Assembly (NCBI RefSeq): GCF_036850765.1
Contig: NC_089494.1
Span: 228,364,779 to 228,428,778 of the forward strand
DNA: 64,000 bases
Direction of reading: 5' to 3'
Source: Saccopteryx bilineata
Lineage: Eukaryota; Chordata; Mammalia; Chiroptera; Emballonuridae
The translations under genes were made by a program, and so were the position numbers. Under the pieces are notes generated by a model. It was not told the DNA's origin, ran no database searches, and saw only the letters and a program-made list of their open reading frames with translations. This document shows, piece after piece, positions 46,881 to 59,435 of the stretch (the first letter of the stretch is position 1; the number at the start of each line of letters is the position of its first letter).

Positions 46881-47689
46881 AATACAGAAGAAAGTGGTGA
46901 ACTCTGGTCCACTAACTGCAGAGAACACAGTAGATACAGGGGTGGGCAAAAGTCGGTAAATAATAGTAATTAATACAAAATTAATAAGTAATAATACAAG
47001 AATGAACTCTGTTCTACCTACTCACAACTGTAAATCTACTCTTGGCTACTCCTGAATATATATATAATGACTTAAGGTATTCACATTCAACTGAACACAA
47101 AATAAAAGAAAAACACCTTGTCTAATCCAGCTTTAGCCTTGAAGGGCCCATAGCTGATGACTCTGGCAGCTCCTTCATTACACATGCCCCTTGCCTCCTG
47201 TTGCCATGACCCAGCAGAGTGGATTCCACAGGAGGAGCTTACAACCAGAGTATTTGGTGTGCAGCCCGCCTCCACAGGTCAGGGCGCAGGGAGTCTGGGA
47301 TTGTTCTGGAGGCTACAAAGAGCATGCCGTAGGATGAAGGGCAATGCTCTCTTCCCCTACAAGCCCGGACCCCTGACTCCCACAAACTCTCAATTTTCTA
47401 AACCCCAAAGCGGATTTAGGAAATAGACTTTCACTCACAGGCATGAGCACGGACACCGCCTTCTCATCTTCCTGGGCCTATTTGCAGCCCCACATATGAC
47501 AACACTTTTGGGTGAAGTCCTCAGAGCAGCTTGGGTTCTGAGGACAACCCGCATGAGAGCTGAGGGCTGGGTTTGGTTTTTAAAATGCAGATGCTTGGGC
47601 TTTAAATCAAACCTTCTGAAACAAAAATCTTCTACTTCAGCTTTCTTCCCAGAGACACTGTCTGTGGCAGAGCAGCTGAGCCGTCAGAA

Positions 47690-47930
47690 GTGGGGGCTCC
47701 AGACTCGGGGTTAAACGCAGGAACCTGCCTCGGATTAGCTGTGTGAGCTTGAGCCAGCTACTTGATCTCTCTTGCCTCGTGTTCCAAATCTGCAAAATGA
47801 AAATAACAGTGGTACCTTCCTCAGACAGTGTTGTGAAGATCAAATGAGCGAACACACCTAAGCGTCCGCTGGGCAGGGTCTCTGAAGGGTGGCGAGCCCC
47901 TGAAATGAATGCTCCTGCCATTGTTGTGTG
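47690..47930 (+). repeat. MIR SINE
   Basis: 'ttagctgtgtgagcttgagc', 'aaatctgcaaaatgaaaata' and 'gtgttgtgaagatcaaatga' are MIR landmarks in order. Confidence 0.75.
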
Positions 47931-48820
47931 TCTCTGCAGATAGTCAGGAAATGCTGGCCGTCTTTCTAGATTACATTCAAATATTTCTGGTTTGTAAATG
48001 TCATCGCTATGAACAGTATTCGTGCCAGGATCTGGAGAGCAAAGTTACTCTAGTCCCTGACCCCTGCAGAGATAAAAGTTCTAAGTGGGAACAGTTTATT
48101 CCGACGGGAGTTTCATGCCCGGAAAATTAAGATGAATGACTCTGATTTTGCAACTTGAATCATTTAGGTCTTCACAAGAACATGTTCTCCTGGACAAACT
48201 GCCAAGAGCACAGGAGTTAGGAGGCAACCTCCTGTGTGTCCTTCTCGGGAAGTGGGGTTTGTCCAGAAATCAAAGATGTGGGACACCGACCCAGTGTCTC
48301 CGGCCCACAAGTCTAACTACCCTCTTCCTTGCAGAACTTTCTCAGACCAACTTGCACAGTGCACCTCTGACACACTGCACTGTCGTTATGCAGCCAGAAT
48401 GCTCGCTCTGGGGCTCACGGACCAGAGAGCTGCACTACCCCCACCCTGCCAGCTGAGCCTTCCAGACTTCCGTGGGAAGATGGCTCACTTTAACTTTACA
48501 GATCACTCCTTCGGCCCTGGTCCACCTTCTCCGTTTCCCCTCATCTAGGTCAAGGCCGAACCTGAGCAACTTTATTTTCTCCCTGCCGACTTCAGGTAGA
48601 TTTGGGCCAGGGGTTGGGTCATGGACTACATCACCTAGGGAAGCATCCCTTTAAACAACCCTATACTAAATAGAGAGCCACAGAAGGTGCCTCTAGATGG
48701 CTGCAGTTGAATTTTCGTGTGAGTGAGGAGGGAGGGGAGGAGGGAGGGAACACTGGGGTCACCTCAGCACCCATTTCCTCCTCACTTCATTTTCACTGTG
48801 TTAACAACTCCCAATACTTG

Positions 48821-49496
48821 TGTCGACGCCAGAAGTGTCCAAACCCATAGATGGTTTCTATGAGTTTATTTGAGCCAAACTGATGACAATTGCCAGGAAG
48901 CAAAAGCACAACAGATTGAGAAGAGGCTCCAGAGAACAGCAGCGTTACAGCACATTTTATACATTACGATCAAAGGACGGGATGCAGGAAGGTTACGTGG
49001 AATCTATTGACGGTAGATTGGGGAGGCGGGAGAGAGCAGAACAGGGGTGGGGGATCTCTGAGACGGGGGAAGTAAAATGAAGAGACACACGCTTCTTTTA
49101 CATAGGTGGGCACAGGACAGTTAGTTATCAGCATTAACAGCACATAGGGATGGTGTTCGGGGAACACGACAATGAGGGGCTCTGTGGCTCCTGCTCTGCT
49201 GAGGTGCGTGCGTGTCCGCTGAAGGGCCCGGAAAAGGAGATCATATCCTAGATGCAGAAAGATGGTGGTAGACAGGCTGAGTTAAGGGGAAGACTGACCT
49301 TTGTTACGGAAACTACAGGAAGTGACTGCCTACCGTGACTCACTCTGTTAGACAGTTTTCATTTCAGACCGTCGTCCTATGTGGCTCCTTTAGGTCTCTC
49401 AGCTCCTAGGGCTCACCATGCAGGCCTCTCCCCTGAGCTTGTCAGGTTTGGTATGGGGCCCCTTTTTCGTCTGCACTTCGCAAGTTTAAACCAACA
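48821..49496 (-). mobile_element. Probable solo LTR of an endogenous retrovirus, antisense
   Basis: Read on the minus strand the 676-bp segment starts TGTTGGTTTAAAC and ends GGCGTCGACA, giving TG...CA ends, with an AATAAA polyadenylation signal about 50 bases before its end. This layout suggests an LTR on the strand opposite LNX1. No internal viral genes flank it, and I could not confirm a target duplication. Confidence 0.45.
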
Positions 49497-49602
49497 GGGT
49501 GAGCTCTGGGGATTTGCCAGCAAATGCTTTCTAAGTTGAGTCTCAAAGAATTTTTTTTTTTTCATCAAAATTGAAAAGAAAAAATAATGTTGCTAATCTC
49601 GA

Positions 49603-49604
<2 letters not shown>

Positions 49605-49651
<47 letters not shown>
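49605..49651 (+). repeat. (TG)n microsatellite
   Basis: About 23 uninterrupted TG units. Confidence 0.95.
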
Positions 49652-49652
<1 letters not shown>

Positions 49653-50129
49653 TGTTTTGAGGATTTGAAGTCGAGTTTGGATGAGGACCTGGAAGGAAGG
49701 AGGTAGAGTTTGCAGAGAAAGAGGGTGAGGTGGGGAAATCATACTCCAACAGAGAGGAGCGAGGCCCAGTCTGGGGAGCACAGTCAGGGCCCATTTGGGT
49801 TCAGTGATTCTCTTCACGTGTCTCAAAGGATGGCAGTTTAGCACTTGTGTCGTAGGTCCTTTTTCCTTAAATCTGCAAATGTATTTGGAAGGGAATTGGA
49901 GCGGCATGTTCATGATTCATTTACATCTAACTCATCACAGTGTTCCTTTGCAGTTGTTCTTTGATGTTCACAGGGCATCATGCTCCCATTAATGGTCTTG
50001 TTTTCTTTTTGTCCCTTGGATTCAGTGGATTCTCTTTTACCCGGCTGTAAAGCAACTTCCGTCCCAAACAGTTTGCTTCCTGGTCTAAAAGGCAAAACCC
50101 AGGAGATCACAGACTGCTTCATGTTTGGT

Positions 50130-50510
50130 TGACTTTTTATTTAACTTTTATAATGAAAACTTCAATTCAAAAGCAGAAGAGTATAATGGGCCCTATATAC
50201 CTGATTACCCATCTTTAATATGTAACAATTCATGGATATCTTGTTTCATCTATATCCTCCTTGAACTGTTTTGAAGCACATCTCAAACATATTTCACCTG
50301 CAAGTGTTTCGGTATTTATCTGTAAAGCGTAGATTGTTAAGAAATATAACCATAATACTAATATCACAACAAAAACAAGTAAACATAATTTCTTATCAAA
50401 TATGTAGTCAGTTCAAATTTTCCCTATTGTCTCCTAACTTTTCTTTCAGCAGTTTGTTTGAATCATGAGCTAATTTAATTATACTTTGCAATGGGTTGCC
50501 ATCTCTCTTA
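50130..50510 (-). repeat. Old L1-derived fragment, probable
   Basis: 'gtgtttcggtatttatctgt', 'agttcaaattttccctattg' and 'cagtttgtttgaatcatgag' follow a common antisense old-L1 pattern. Confidence 0.5.
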
Positions 50511-51819
50511 AGTCTCCACCCCACCCCACTCCCTTCCACACTCCATTGACACAAAGGAGTTCTTGAAGTAAATTTTGAATAATAATAGCTTTGGCAAACT
50601 CAAAATACTGAGCTAGTCGCTGAAAAACAGAAAAATAAAGCAGTTATTTTAATTGACTGTCAAGTCCAGGGAAATCTAAAAGGAGACAAGAGCCAAACAT
50701 TGAACAGTCTTAGAAATTCAACCAAGTTTAACCAAGATGAATGTTTTGATGACTTTGTCACCCAGAAGCTCTAAGAGGGGAACTTAAAGAGAATGGAGGA
50801 CTGTCTTTTCCCTGGGGCAATAATCGCTCAAGTTTTTCAATCACAGACCTATATTAATAAAGAAATTCATCCATATGCCTGTCATATGTATTGTTCTCTA
50901 TACATTATACATATGTATTACTGCATTAGTGTATCTACTATAAAACATAATGTTCTGAAAGAGTAAGAGAACATTGTACTTAAGAGTCCTGTTACAGTGC
51001 CCCACGTTCCTTACGGGTGTCATCACTTTGGAGCCCACCGTGGAAAAACAGGCTCTCAGTCCTCCTCGGCACTAGAGCACAACCCCTTCAAAGTCAATGG
51101 GAGGAACTTCCTGCTGCCAGTCCGTGGGATTGGGCTTGGAAGGAGTAGGGCCGGAAGTGGCCCATTTCTTCAGGCCAACGAAAACTTGCAGGCCAAAGAA
51201 CCAGATATCTTTTCTTGTAGTCATTTTCCCCGTTTCTGACCATCACCCCTTCCTCTGTGTGGCCCACGTGGACCCCACCCTCTGCCAGCTTCCTCCACCT
51301 TTAACCACACCTGCATTCATACACACCAGGAGTGGGGCCAGGATGGGCCACGGTTGTGAAAGCGGAAGTATTTAGAATTTAAGGAGTCCTCGTTTTAAAA
51401 GAGACACAATCATAAATTCATACTTGCTAGGTCTCCAGTCAGATTCTTGGAAGGGCTCGCGCATGCCTTGAGATCCAGTCACCAGTCTTCCGGGAACCCC
51501 TTCCCGCATGAGCACCAAACACCACTGTGTCTCTGTGTGCCCTCCACCCCCATTTCGTACTCTCTTAGTTCCCTATGGGACTGGCTGTGGAACCCTCGTT
51601 CCCCTCTAAGCCCACTTCTGTGTTTAACTCTTGCATATCCAGTGCTAGAACAGTCTTCCTTCCTGATGCTCTGTGGGCCTACTAAGTACCGGGGGCCCCT
51701 TCTCCACCTTTGGCCTTCAGTAGCAGCTCTATGCAGAAAAGTGGGAACGGGAGAGGTCAGGGCCCCAAGACAACGAGTAAGTCCCTTTGTCATCCTGAGG
51801 ACATAATCAAGTGGCCTAA

Positions 51820-52045
51820 GCACTGGAAGGTTGGAGGTGACTGGTGATTAAAGGCACACACCAGAGATTCAGGCTGATTTGAGTTCCTATGCAGTCTCGG
51901 CCGGCAGGCAACATTGGGCAGGTGACTTGAGACCTCTGAGCTTTCCTCATACACGAATGGAGACAATAGCACATCCACTCAGGTTGTTGTCAGTACTCAT
52001 GGAAATTATGTAAAGCATTCAACAAAGTTCCTGCCCAAAGAAAAC
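51820..52045 (+). repeat. MIR SINE
   Basis: 'ttgggcaggtgacttgagac' followed by 'catacacgaatggagacaat' is the MIR order. Confidence 0.65.
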
Positions 52046-53249
52046 CCTGAAAGTATGGATTCTAGTAACAGAAAGAATTCTAAGAACATATTTCATCAAT
52101 TCTGAGATACTTTTTAGCCTCTGAGAGCAGGCTATATCTTAGAATCAATGCACCATACATGCGCAGTGTTTTTCGTTCTTGATGATCTGTAAAATAATGC
52201 TGCATCCTGTAAGAAAGTCTTCAATTTGGTAATAATTAACTTTGCTAATAATTAAACTTCATCCATCCACAGAGAGCATGGATGGGTTGAGGTCAAGAAA
52301 ATGGAATTGCTGAAACCATGTAGTTCCTCCCTCCGCTCCCCTCCCCCCCTTTCCCTTTCCTTCTCCATGGAGAGGCAGGTGAGTGATTTACCTGAGCTGA
52401 GAAAGGGGCAGCTAGCCCCTTGGGGTGAAGTCTGGCTGATCCACTTGTTAGTGGACGGGGCCACGCCTCCCACCCAGCTCCAGTTACACCTGTGGGTCCT
52501 TCTCTACCACACCCCCTTTCTCCCTTGACTCTGTCTCCCACTCTTCTTCATTCCTCAGCCTCTCAGTTCCTTTCCTTGCTACCTTGGCACTGCAGCTCCC
52601 ACTCCCTTTCTCTTCCCTACTCCACGTCCCTTCCCCAATCTGAGAGAAAGGCTGAATCCAGCACATTCTTTGGCTGGAGGAGTGTGTGTCCCAGAACCGT
52701 AGATTTCTAGAGTCAAGGGAGGCCATGGAGATGATGTAGCCCAGTTTTCCCATTTTGTAGAACAAACTAGGCATAGAAGTTTGCCCAAATGATTTAACCC
52801 TGACAGTAACAAGGTCTATGAACCTGGGTAAATCATGACATTTTGCCAGGGAACGATGGTAATGCATTCATTATTTTAATGTGTCCTCAGGAAACAATAA
52901 AACTGGAGTTGTTAAAATTTTTAATTAACAGCTTTGGGCAAAGCAATTGCATAGATGTGATTCAATGATGCATGTGACCATGTGCATCACCTGTTAGTAA
53001 CTGAATGTCCTCTGAGAGTATCTAACCATCTGGGCATGCTCAGAGAATCCTATCATGGGACTTGCTTGCCCAATTTTGTACAAATGCAGCCTGGGGTCAT
53101 TTGACAGTTATGAAGCTTTACATTCAAATATGGCATTCCAAGGATTTGCACTCTGTGCAAGGGTTTCATATGTAAAGGATGCAGCCGAGAGGCAGAGCAG
53201 AGCCCAGTCATGAAGCAGTTACAAACTTCAGCTTGTGATTTAAAATCTG

Positions 53250-53475
53250 GCATCTGGAGTCTTTCTGGTCTGAGTTCAGGTCCTGCTGCATCGCTCCCCA
53301 GCTGTGTAACCTGGGCTAGCCGAGTCACTTCACCTCAGCGGGGCCTCAAGTTTCTCATCTTTAAATCAGCTCTTAATGTCAGTACCTAATTCATGGGGTA
53401 ACAGGGACAGATAGTACACTCGAAGCAGTTAGTACACTGGGAGCATTGTGAGCGCTGGAAGCGGCTGTGGTGAAG
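53250..53475 (+). repeat. MIR SINE
   Basis: 'ccccagctgtgtaacctggg' and 'tcaagtttctcatctttaaa' are MIR landmarks. Confidence 0.75.
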
Positions 53476-54089
53476 ATAAATAACTTTGTGTGTACCTCAC
53501 AGCTAAGGCAGCGACTCCCACCTTATTGATGAGATTCATTGAGCACAAGCATCCTGATTCCAGAACCAGGGCATTTTCCACGGCAGCTCCCTTTGTTGCC
53601 ATGGAGATGGCATTGCTGGAGTGTGTGTCGGGTTGCTCCAGCCTCTACAGTCCACTAGGGCCAGGCTGGGGGATAGAGATGGATTCTGAACCAGAAAAGT
53701 GAATTGCTTTACGGATGAAACTTTTCTGGATGAACTATTTGGGCAGTTTCTCTGGCCAGTTAAAATTATGCTGAAGACGGAGCTTTCTAGCATGTACAAT
53801 TATTTTTTCCACTGAAGTAGACATAAGGAGGCAGACTACAAGTGGTCCCAAAGACGTCTTTAAAGTGGTCAACCGAAAAATGTTTTTGGCCTCATGAGCT
53901 AATTGATGATAGATTAAAGAGGATCAAAGGGGTTCTGTTGTAAATGCATCTGGAATAACCCTTTCTGCCAATGCTGCTGCAGTTTTTATAGAAAAACACC
54001 TGGCACCATCAAAAGTAGAAGCCTCCCCCCGCACCCCCCATGACAGAAACCCTGTGGAAGTTTCAGTGTCACCAGGGATGTGTAGGTCG

Positions 54090-54290
54090 TGAAGCATCGG
54101 AGTCCTGAGTGTGGACGCCAGAGCCAGGCGGACGCTGGCTCTGTCACTTATTAGGTGTGTGTCTTCGGGTAGCTGCCTTCACTTCTGAGCTCAGCCTCAG
54201 GGAGTTCGGTAAATGAGGCCATGCATATGCAGCACCAGGGCCATGCCTGACACATGGTGGGATTGACTAGCGTTAGCTATTTTACTGTTT
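54090..54290 (+). repeat. MIR SINE
   Basis: 'ggctctgtcacttattaggt' and 'catgcctgacacatggtggg' are MIR landmarks. Confidence 0.65.
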
Positions 54291-54491
54291 TTTGTCTTTG
54301 CTACTCCACAAGCCAACTTCCTTTCTCATTTTCTCTCTAAAAAAAATACCCAGGTAGCGCTGGGCAGTAGTGTTGGTGTCTGATGACTGAAGGCTCTTCC
54401 CTTTTTTGGCCTTCTTGGGTTATAGTCCGACAGTGGCCTATTCTCATCAAGGAATTATAATTCCTTTTCACATCACAAAAGAATGATTAAA

Positions 54492-54618
54492 TCCCTGGAT
54501 GGTTGGCTCAGTGGTAGAACATTGGTCTGGCATGTAGATGTCCTGGGTTCGATTCCTGGTCAGGAGAATCGCCCATCTGCTTCTCCACCCCTCCCTCTCT
54601 TTCTCTCTCTCTGTCTCT

Positions 54619-54661
<43 letters not shown>

Positions 54662-54911
54662 TCCTTCCCAACCCCCACCCCTCACCCCCACCCTCGCAGC
54701 CATGGCTGGATTGGAGCGAGTTGGCCCTGGGTGCTGAGGATGGCTCCATGGCCTCTGCTTTAAGTGCCAAAAAGAGTTTGATTGCTGAGCAACGGAGCAA
54801 CGCCCCAGGTGGGCAGAGCATCTCCCCCTAGTGGGCTTGCCAGGTAGATACCGGTCAGGGTGCATGTAGAAGTCTGTCTCTGCCTCCCCTCCTCGTACTG
54901 AATTTAAAGAA
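54492..54911 (+). mobile_element. Bat VES-like SINE, older diverged copy
   Basis: 'ggttggctcagtggtagaac' head, B box GGTTCGATTCC, long (CT)n middle and the usual tail. The 15-bp target duplication AAAAGAATGATTAAA (54477-54491, 54912-54926) is perfect. It contains a 'gattgctgagcaacggagca' stretch shared with the copy at 56159, marking a sub-family distinct from the 6274 copy. Confidence 0.92.
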
Positions 54912-55589
54912 AAAAGAATGATTAAACATCTGAGAGGTGCTGATTCTCCATTAAAAGCCCCCGAACACATATAGTCAGCTTCAGGGACTCTTAAGTCCAA
55001 ATAACGACTTGCCAGGAACGGTGTCTAGGACTCAAATATAGGACAAGGCAGGATGAAGGAGACTGAGAAAAGCCGTCTTTCCTATAACTGAGGCACTGTT
55101 TCTTCAATTACAACATAGGGACTTTGGGTTATCCTGTGGGAAATGTGTTCAGTTTGGTTCTGTAATGTGCCCTTCAGTTGCTTATATCACTAAAGAACGC
55201 ATCAGAGTGACTGACTTCCACTTTACAGTTGATTTCTGTGCCCATAGTCCTCTCGCTTTCTTGGTGTGATTGACAGGGCTGGGTTGAGGCATGTGAATCG
55301 CAAAGAAGTCCAGTGATTTGGTTCTCCTTCAGATTTTTTATTTAACATCTAACAAAGGCAGGGACTTTCTGTTGATAAAAACAAACAACCAGTTACTTTA
55401 CATAAACATGGTGCCTGCTTTGTTTGGTAGAAGAAAAATCCAGCAGGACTTTTCCTGCTTCTGAGTTATTAATTCTCTGTTTAGTGTTTTGTTGCATAAG
55501 AGTGATTTTTTCCAAACTAGGCAACCCACCGGTAGTTGAATTACGTTTACACTTGCGTACTGAAAAGAAAGCACTCATTGCTCGGAAGT

Positions 55590-55850
55590 GTATAATTAAT
55601 AACAAATACTGAGTACCTATGAAACACCAGGCATGTCCTAGGCTCTGAGGGTTCTGCAATAAGCGATGTGCTAATGAGCGGGCAATAACAAGCAGATGTA
55701 GTATGGCGGATAGAAATGAGGGGTATGAAATAAAACAGCGTCTCCTCATCTGGTTTATTTTCACGGGAAGGCCTCTTTGAGGAGGCAGCGTGGAAGCAGA
55801 AACCAAACCTAACGGAACCGAGGGAGGGAGCCGGGAGGGCCTCTGAAATT
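55590..55850 (+). repeat. Ancient dispersed mammalian repeat
   Basis: 'aatactgagtacctatgaaa' start and 'aaggcctctttgaggaggca' later match the same old class as 1600-2110. Confidence 0.5.
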
Positions 55851-56158
55851 GGGACTTGTGCATCAGGCTGTCCTGTTTGCAAACCGTAGACCTGACCCTA
55901 GCTCTGCCTCTCATGTGGGTTTGGCCTCCCGAGGCCTCAGTGGTGTCATCTGTAAAGGGGGAATGGATTCCTGCAGCCCAGGATTCCTGTTGATGACAGG
56001 GAGGCCCGTGAGCAGGGAGCTGGCACCTAGGCAGGCTAGGCAGGCCAGGTGGGGCTGGGGGGTGGCGTGGGAGGGGGGGAGGTCCCGCTACGCATGCTCT
56101 TACCTCTGCTGTTTTATTCCTGGAGGAGGATTGGGAAAGGATTTTTACCTGCATAAGA

Positions 56159-56271
56159 GCCCTGGCCAGTTGGCTCAGTGATAGAGCGTCGGTCCAGCAT
56201 GTGAAAGTCCTGGGTTTGATTCTCAGTCAGGGCACACAGGAGAAGTGACCATCTGCTTTTCCACCCTTCCC

Positions 56272-56318
<47 letters not shown>

Positions 56319-56575
56319 CCTTCTTCTCCCCCTCTCCCCCTCCCACAGCCATGGCTCAAATGGTTTGGGCAAAATTGGTCCCGGGCACTGAGGATGGCTC
56401 CATGGCCTCCCCTCAGGTGCTAAAATAGCTTGGTTGCTGAGCAATGGAGCAGTGGCCCCAGATGGGCAGAGCATCGCCCGGTGAGAGGCTTGCCCAGTGG
56501 ATCCCAGTCAGGGCACAGGCAGGAGTCTGTCTCTCTGCTTCCCCGCCTCTCATTTAGTAATAAATTTTTTTTTAA
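56159..56575 (+). mobile_element. Bat VES-like SINE with long (CT)n
   Basis: Starts GCCCTGGCCAGTTGGCTCAG; a (CT)n run fills about 56274-56315. The B box is altered (GGTTTGATTCT). I did not find a clear target duplication, so the 3' end is approximate. Confidence 0.85.
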
Positions 56576-58793
56576 ATCACAATGGGTCACGTGGTCCTGA
56601 ATATAGTTTTGAATGGGAATCTCAAATACCAGTGATCTTTCTCTCCACATCACCCCCGATCTTACTCAGTGTGAATTCATATATTTACTTTTCTCATCCC
56701 TAAATTGCATGGCTTTCTGAATTTCTCTAGCTTGTTCATATCTGTTTTTGGTGGGTTCGCTCTAATTGCAGGTGTGTCTGTGTCTAACATTGTTTTTTCT
56801 TTTTTCTTCCTCATATCTCACATCTCCTGTGGCACATCCCATCTGAGTGACATCCATAAATCTTGTGGCACCCTGTCCCAGGTCATTCGTCAGGGGCTTG
56901 AGTCGGGCCGATGTGATGATGGATCGTTAAGACACCCCCTGAAACACCTGTCACAGCTGGGCTTGACGCCACGTTTGTTTGTGATTTCTGTCCATTTTCA
57001 GCCCCCCTTTTGAATCTTTGGACGAAAAGTGAAAATAAAATATTTCCCAAGACACTGCACGTTCAGCTCAATGCCCCCCTCCCTGTCACTTTAGGTTCTG
57101 AACTACCATCATGAGCATTCGAGTCTTTAAAATAATGTGATAAGCTCATCTGTGGCAATGGAAATGCACATTGTTCTTTGTTCGTTCATCCCTGGTATTC
57201 TGAACCCTCTAATTTTGTTTCCCTAACGTTTATTCCACAATTGGTTAAACCAGCAATTTCACGTATCCTGCTCTAATTTTTCACTACTCTTTCCCTCTGC
57301 TTCCTTTCTGTATCACAATCACATGTGGCTGGTCGCTTTCCAATCTTCTAACATCCCCCTGTGTGCAAGGTAATTTTTCAGAACTAATTATTCATCTTGA
57401 CTGCACCAGTGTTCAGTAAGCATATTAGTCAAAATCTTTAGCTCCCCGAGGACGTGTCATCTGGAACAGCTGATTTATGTGGGTTTGTGTTTGCCAAATA
57501 TTCCTCTACCTATTTTTTTGTGTGTGTGTGTCTAACTTATCTGTGTAAGTTTCTAATACTCCAGATTTCACCTATGTGTACTTATGAAGATATTTTTAAA
57601 GGCAGTTTTAACATTTGTTTTAACATTTTTATTTCAGTCTTTGCCTCTTTTAAAAACTTGGTAGATCTGTGTTTTTTCAAGCTTCTGGGCCTACTTTTTT
57701 GTGACTCAGGATGAGCTTACAGATGTTAATGCTGTTGCTAAGTGGTAAGTCATTTTGATTCAGCTCGTATTTTCCTCTGCTGTGCTTAATGGATACAATC
57801 CATTGTCCAGGCGTCTTGCTGTTCTTGTATTCAGAACTGTTCAATAGTCCTGATTTTCTGACACGTGACTAAATAGGTGTTCACTTTCCCCATTTGATAT
57901 AAACTGTTAGAGACTGGAATAAAAAAATCACAAATTATAAATTTCAGGGAGAAAATAGCAATGAAATATGCTGATGAGCTTCTTAGGAACCTTTCTCATC
58001 TTCCGAAAATGTAGAACTTTCCACTACGCAAATAATTTGGCACTAATTATTCACTCTTTTCCTCAGTGGAATAATTTAATTCAACCTAGCCTCTTTTTTC
58101 AACATGACCTTGCCAAGTCAAGATGACTGTAGAGAGCATTTTGCTGAAGTTTACCCAATTGCTATCTGTATCCTAATTTAGTCGATACCTCCACCCACCC
58201 ACTGGAGAATCCTGAAGCCACAGAGCACATTTCTGGCATTTATTTTTAGAAAGTCATCCAGTGCCTTTATTTTACTGAAGACAAATGTTTGACCCCAACA
58301 AGCAAGGACGCTTAAACCTGTGACCGCTCCATGCCAGTGACTGTCTGACAGAAAGCTCTTTTTGGGAGGCTTTAATCCTCATTCTCAGAGGCTTTACCAG
58401 CTTGGAAGGCACTTGGTGCTGAGGTTGGGGTGGGACTACGTTCAAGTGAAGCCCGCAGGCATCTGGAACTGTTAGCCCGGACAGCACAGTTGCCATGCCT
58501 TTTATCTATCTATCTACCCATTTATTTATTCAAATGGCATTAGATTTTATTAGAGTAGCCTAAGCAAAAAAAGAAAGAAAGAAAGAAAAAAACTACAGCA
58601 ACTAAAAATACTGTTTCCACTTTCAACCATGTGGTCAAGTCAACCTGTGTCACAGATGCCCCGTGGAAGGATCTCAGAAGTAAAATACTCATTGCAGCTG
58701 GTTGCTATGGGGGAGTAGCCTCCCTCATGGCTCTTATAAGAAACCGTTGTCACTGTCCTCAGAAAGCATTAATCTTAAAATGTGTAGTAAATC

Positions 58794-59435
58794 CAGAGGA
58801 GGAGTAAGCTTGGTTGAGGCCCCAGGCGCAAAAGAAAATATTGGGCCCCTTAAAAAAAAGAGAGAGAGGCCCTGGCCGGTTGGCTCAGTGGTAGAGCATC
58901 AGCCTGGCTTGCAGGAGTCCCGGGTTTGATTCCCGGCCAGGGCACACAGGAGAGGTGCCCATCTGCTTCTCCACCCCTCCCCCTCTTCTTCCTCTCTGTC
59001 TCTCTCTTCCCCTCCAGCAGCCGAGGCGGTTGGCCCGGGCACTGAGGATGGCTCCATGGTCTTTGCCTCAGGTGCTAGAATGGCCTTGGTTGCAACAGAG
59101 CAACGCCCCAGATGGGCAGAGCATCGCCCCCTGGTGGGCGTGCCGGGTGGATCCCGGTCGGATGCATGCAGGAGTCTGTCTGACTGCTTCCCCGTTTCCA
59201 ACTTCAGAAAAATACCAAAAGAGAGAGAGAGAGAGAGAGAGAGAAAATAAAAATCCATGTTAACCATATTTTTAAATAAATAAAAAATACTATGTACTCT
59301 TAATGTTAAAATTGCACATATGAAACCCAACTTGGTGCCATTAGAAAAAAGTATAAAGTTGGGGTTTTGCGGGGCCCTTCAGAAGTTGGGGCCCAGGGCA
59401 CGTGCTCGGTGCACCCGCTGTTAAATCCGCCTCTG
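58794..59435 (+). mobile_element. Non-autonomous hAT transposon (family B) carrying a nested SINE
   Basis: Left end CAGAGGAGGAGTAAG and, reversed, right end CAGAGGCGGATTTAA form terminal inverted repeats, each followed by GGCCCC-rich sequence. Flanks AGTAAATC (58786-58793) and AGTAAACC (59436-59443) are an 8-bp duplication with one mismatch. The SINE at 58869-59218 sits inside. Confidence 0.78.
58869..59218 (+). mobile_element. Bat VES-like SINE nested in the family B hAT element
   Basis: Starts GCCCTGGCCGGTTGGCTCAG, B box GGTTTGATTCC, ends in an A-rich tail. It is bounded by AAAGAGAGAG-type duplications, the right one expanded to (GA)n. Confidence 0.9.

Noticed and set aside
55393..56154. 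253-residue minus-strand ORF, the longest in the window
   Set aside because: No recognisable domain, low-complexity Pro/Arg/Ser content, overlaps an ancient repeat and shows no splice or start context. A chance frame is more likely, though I cannot exclude it without a search.
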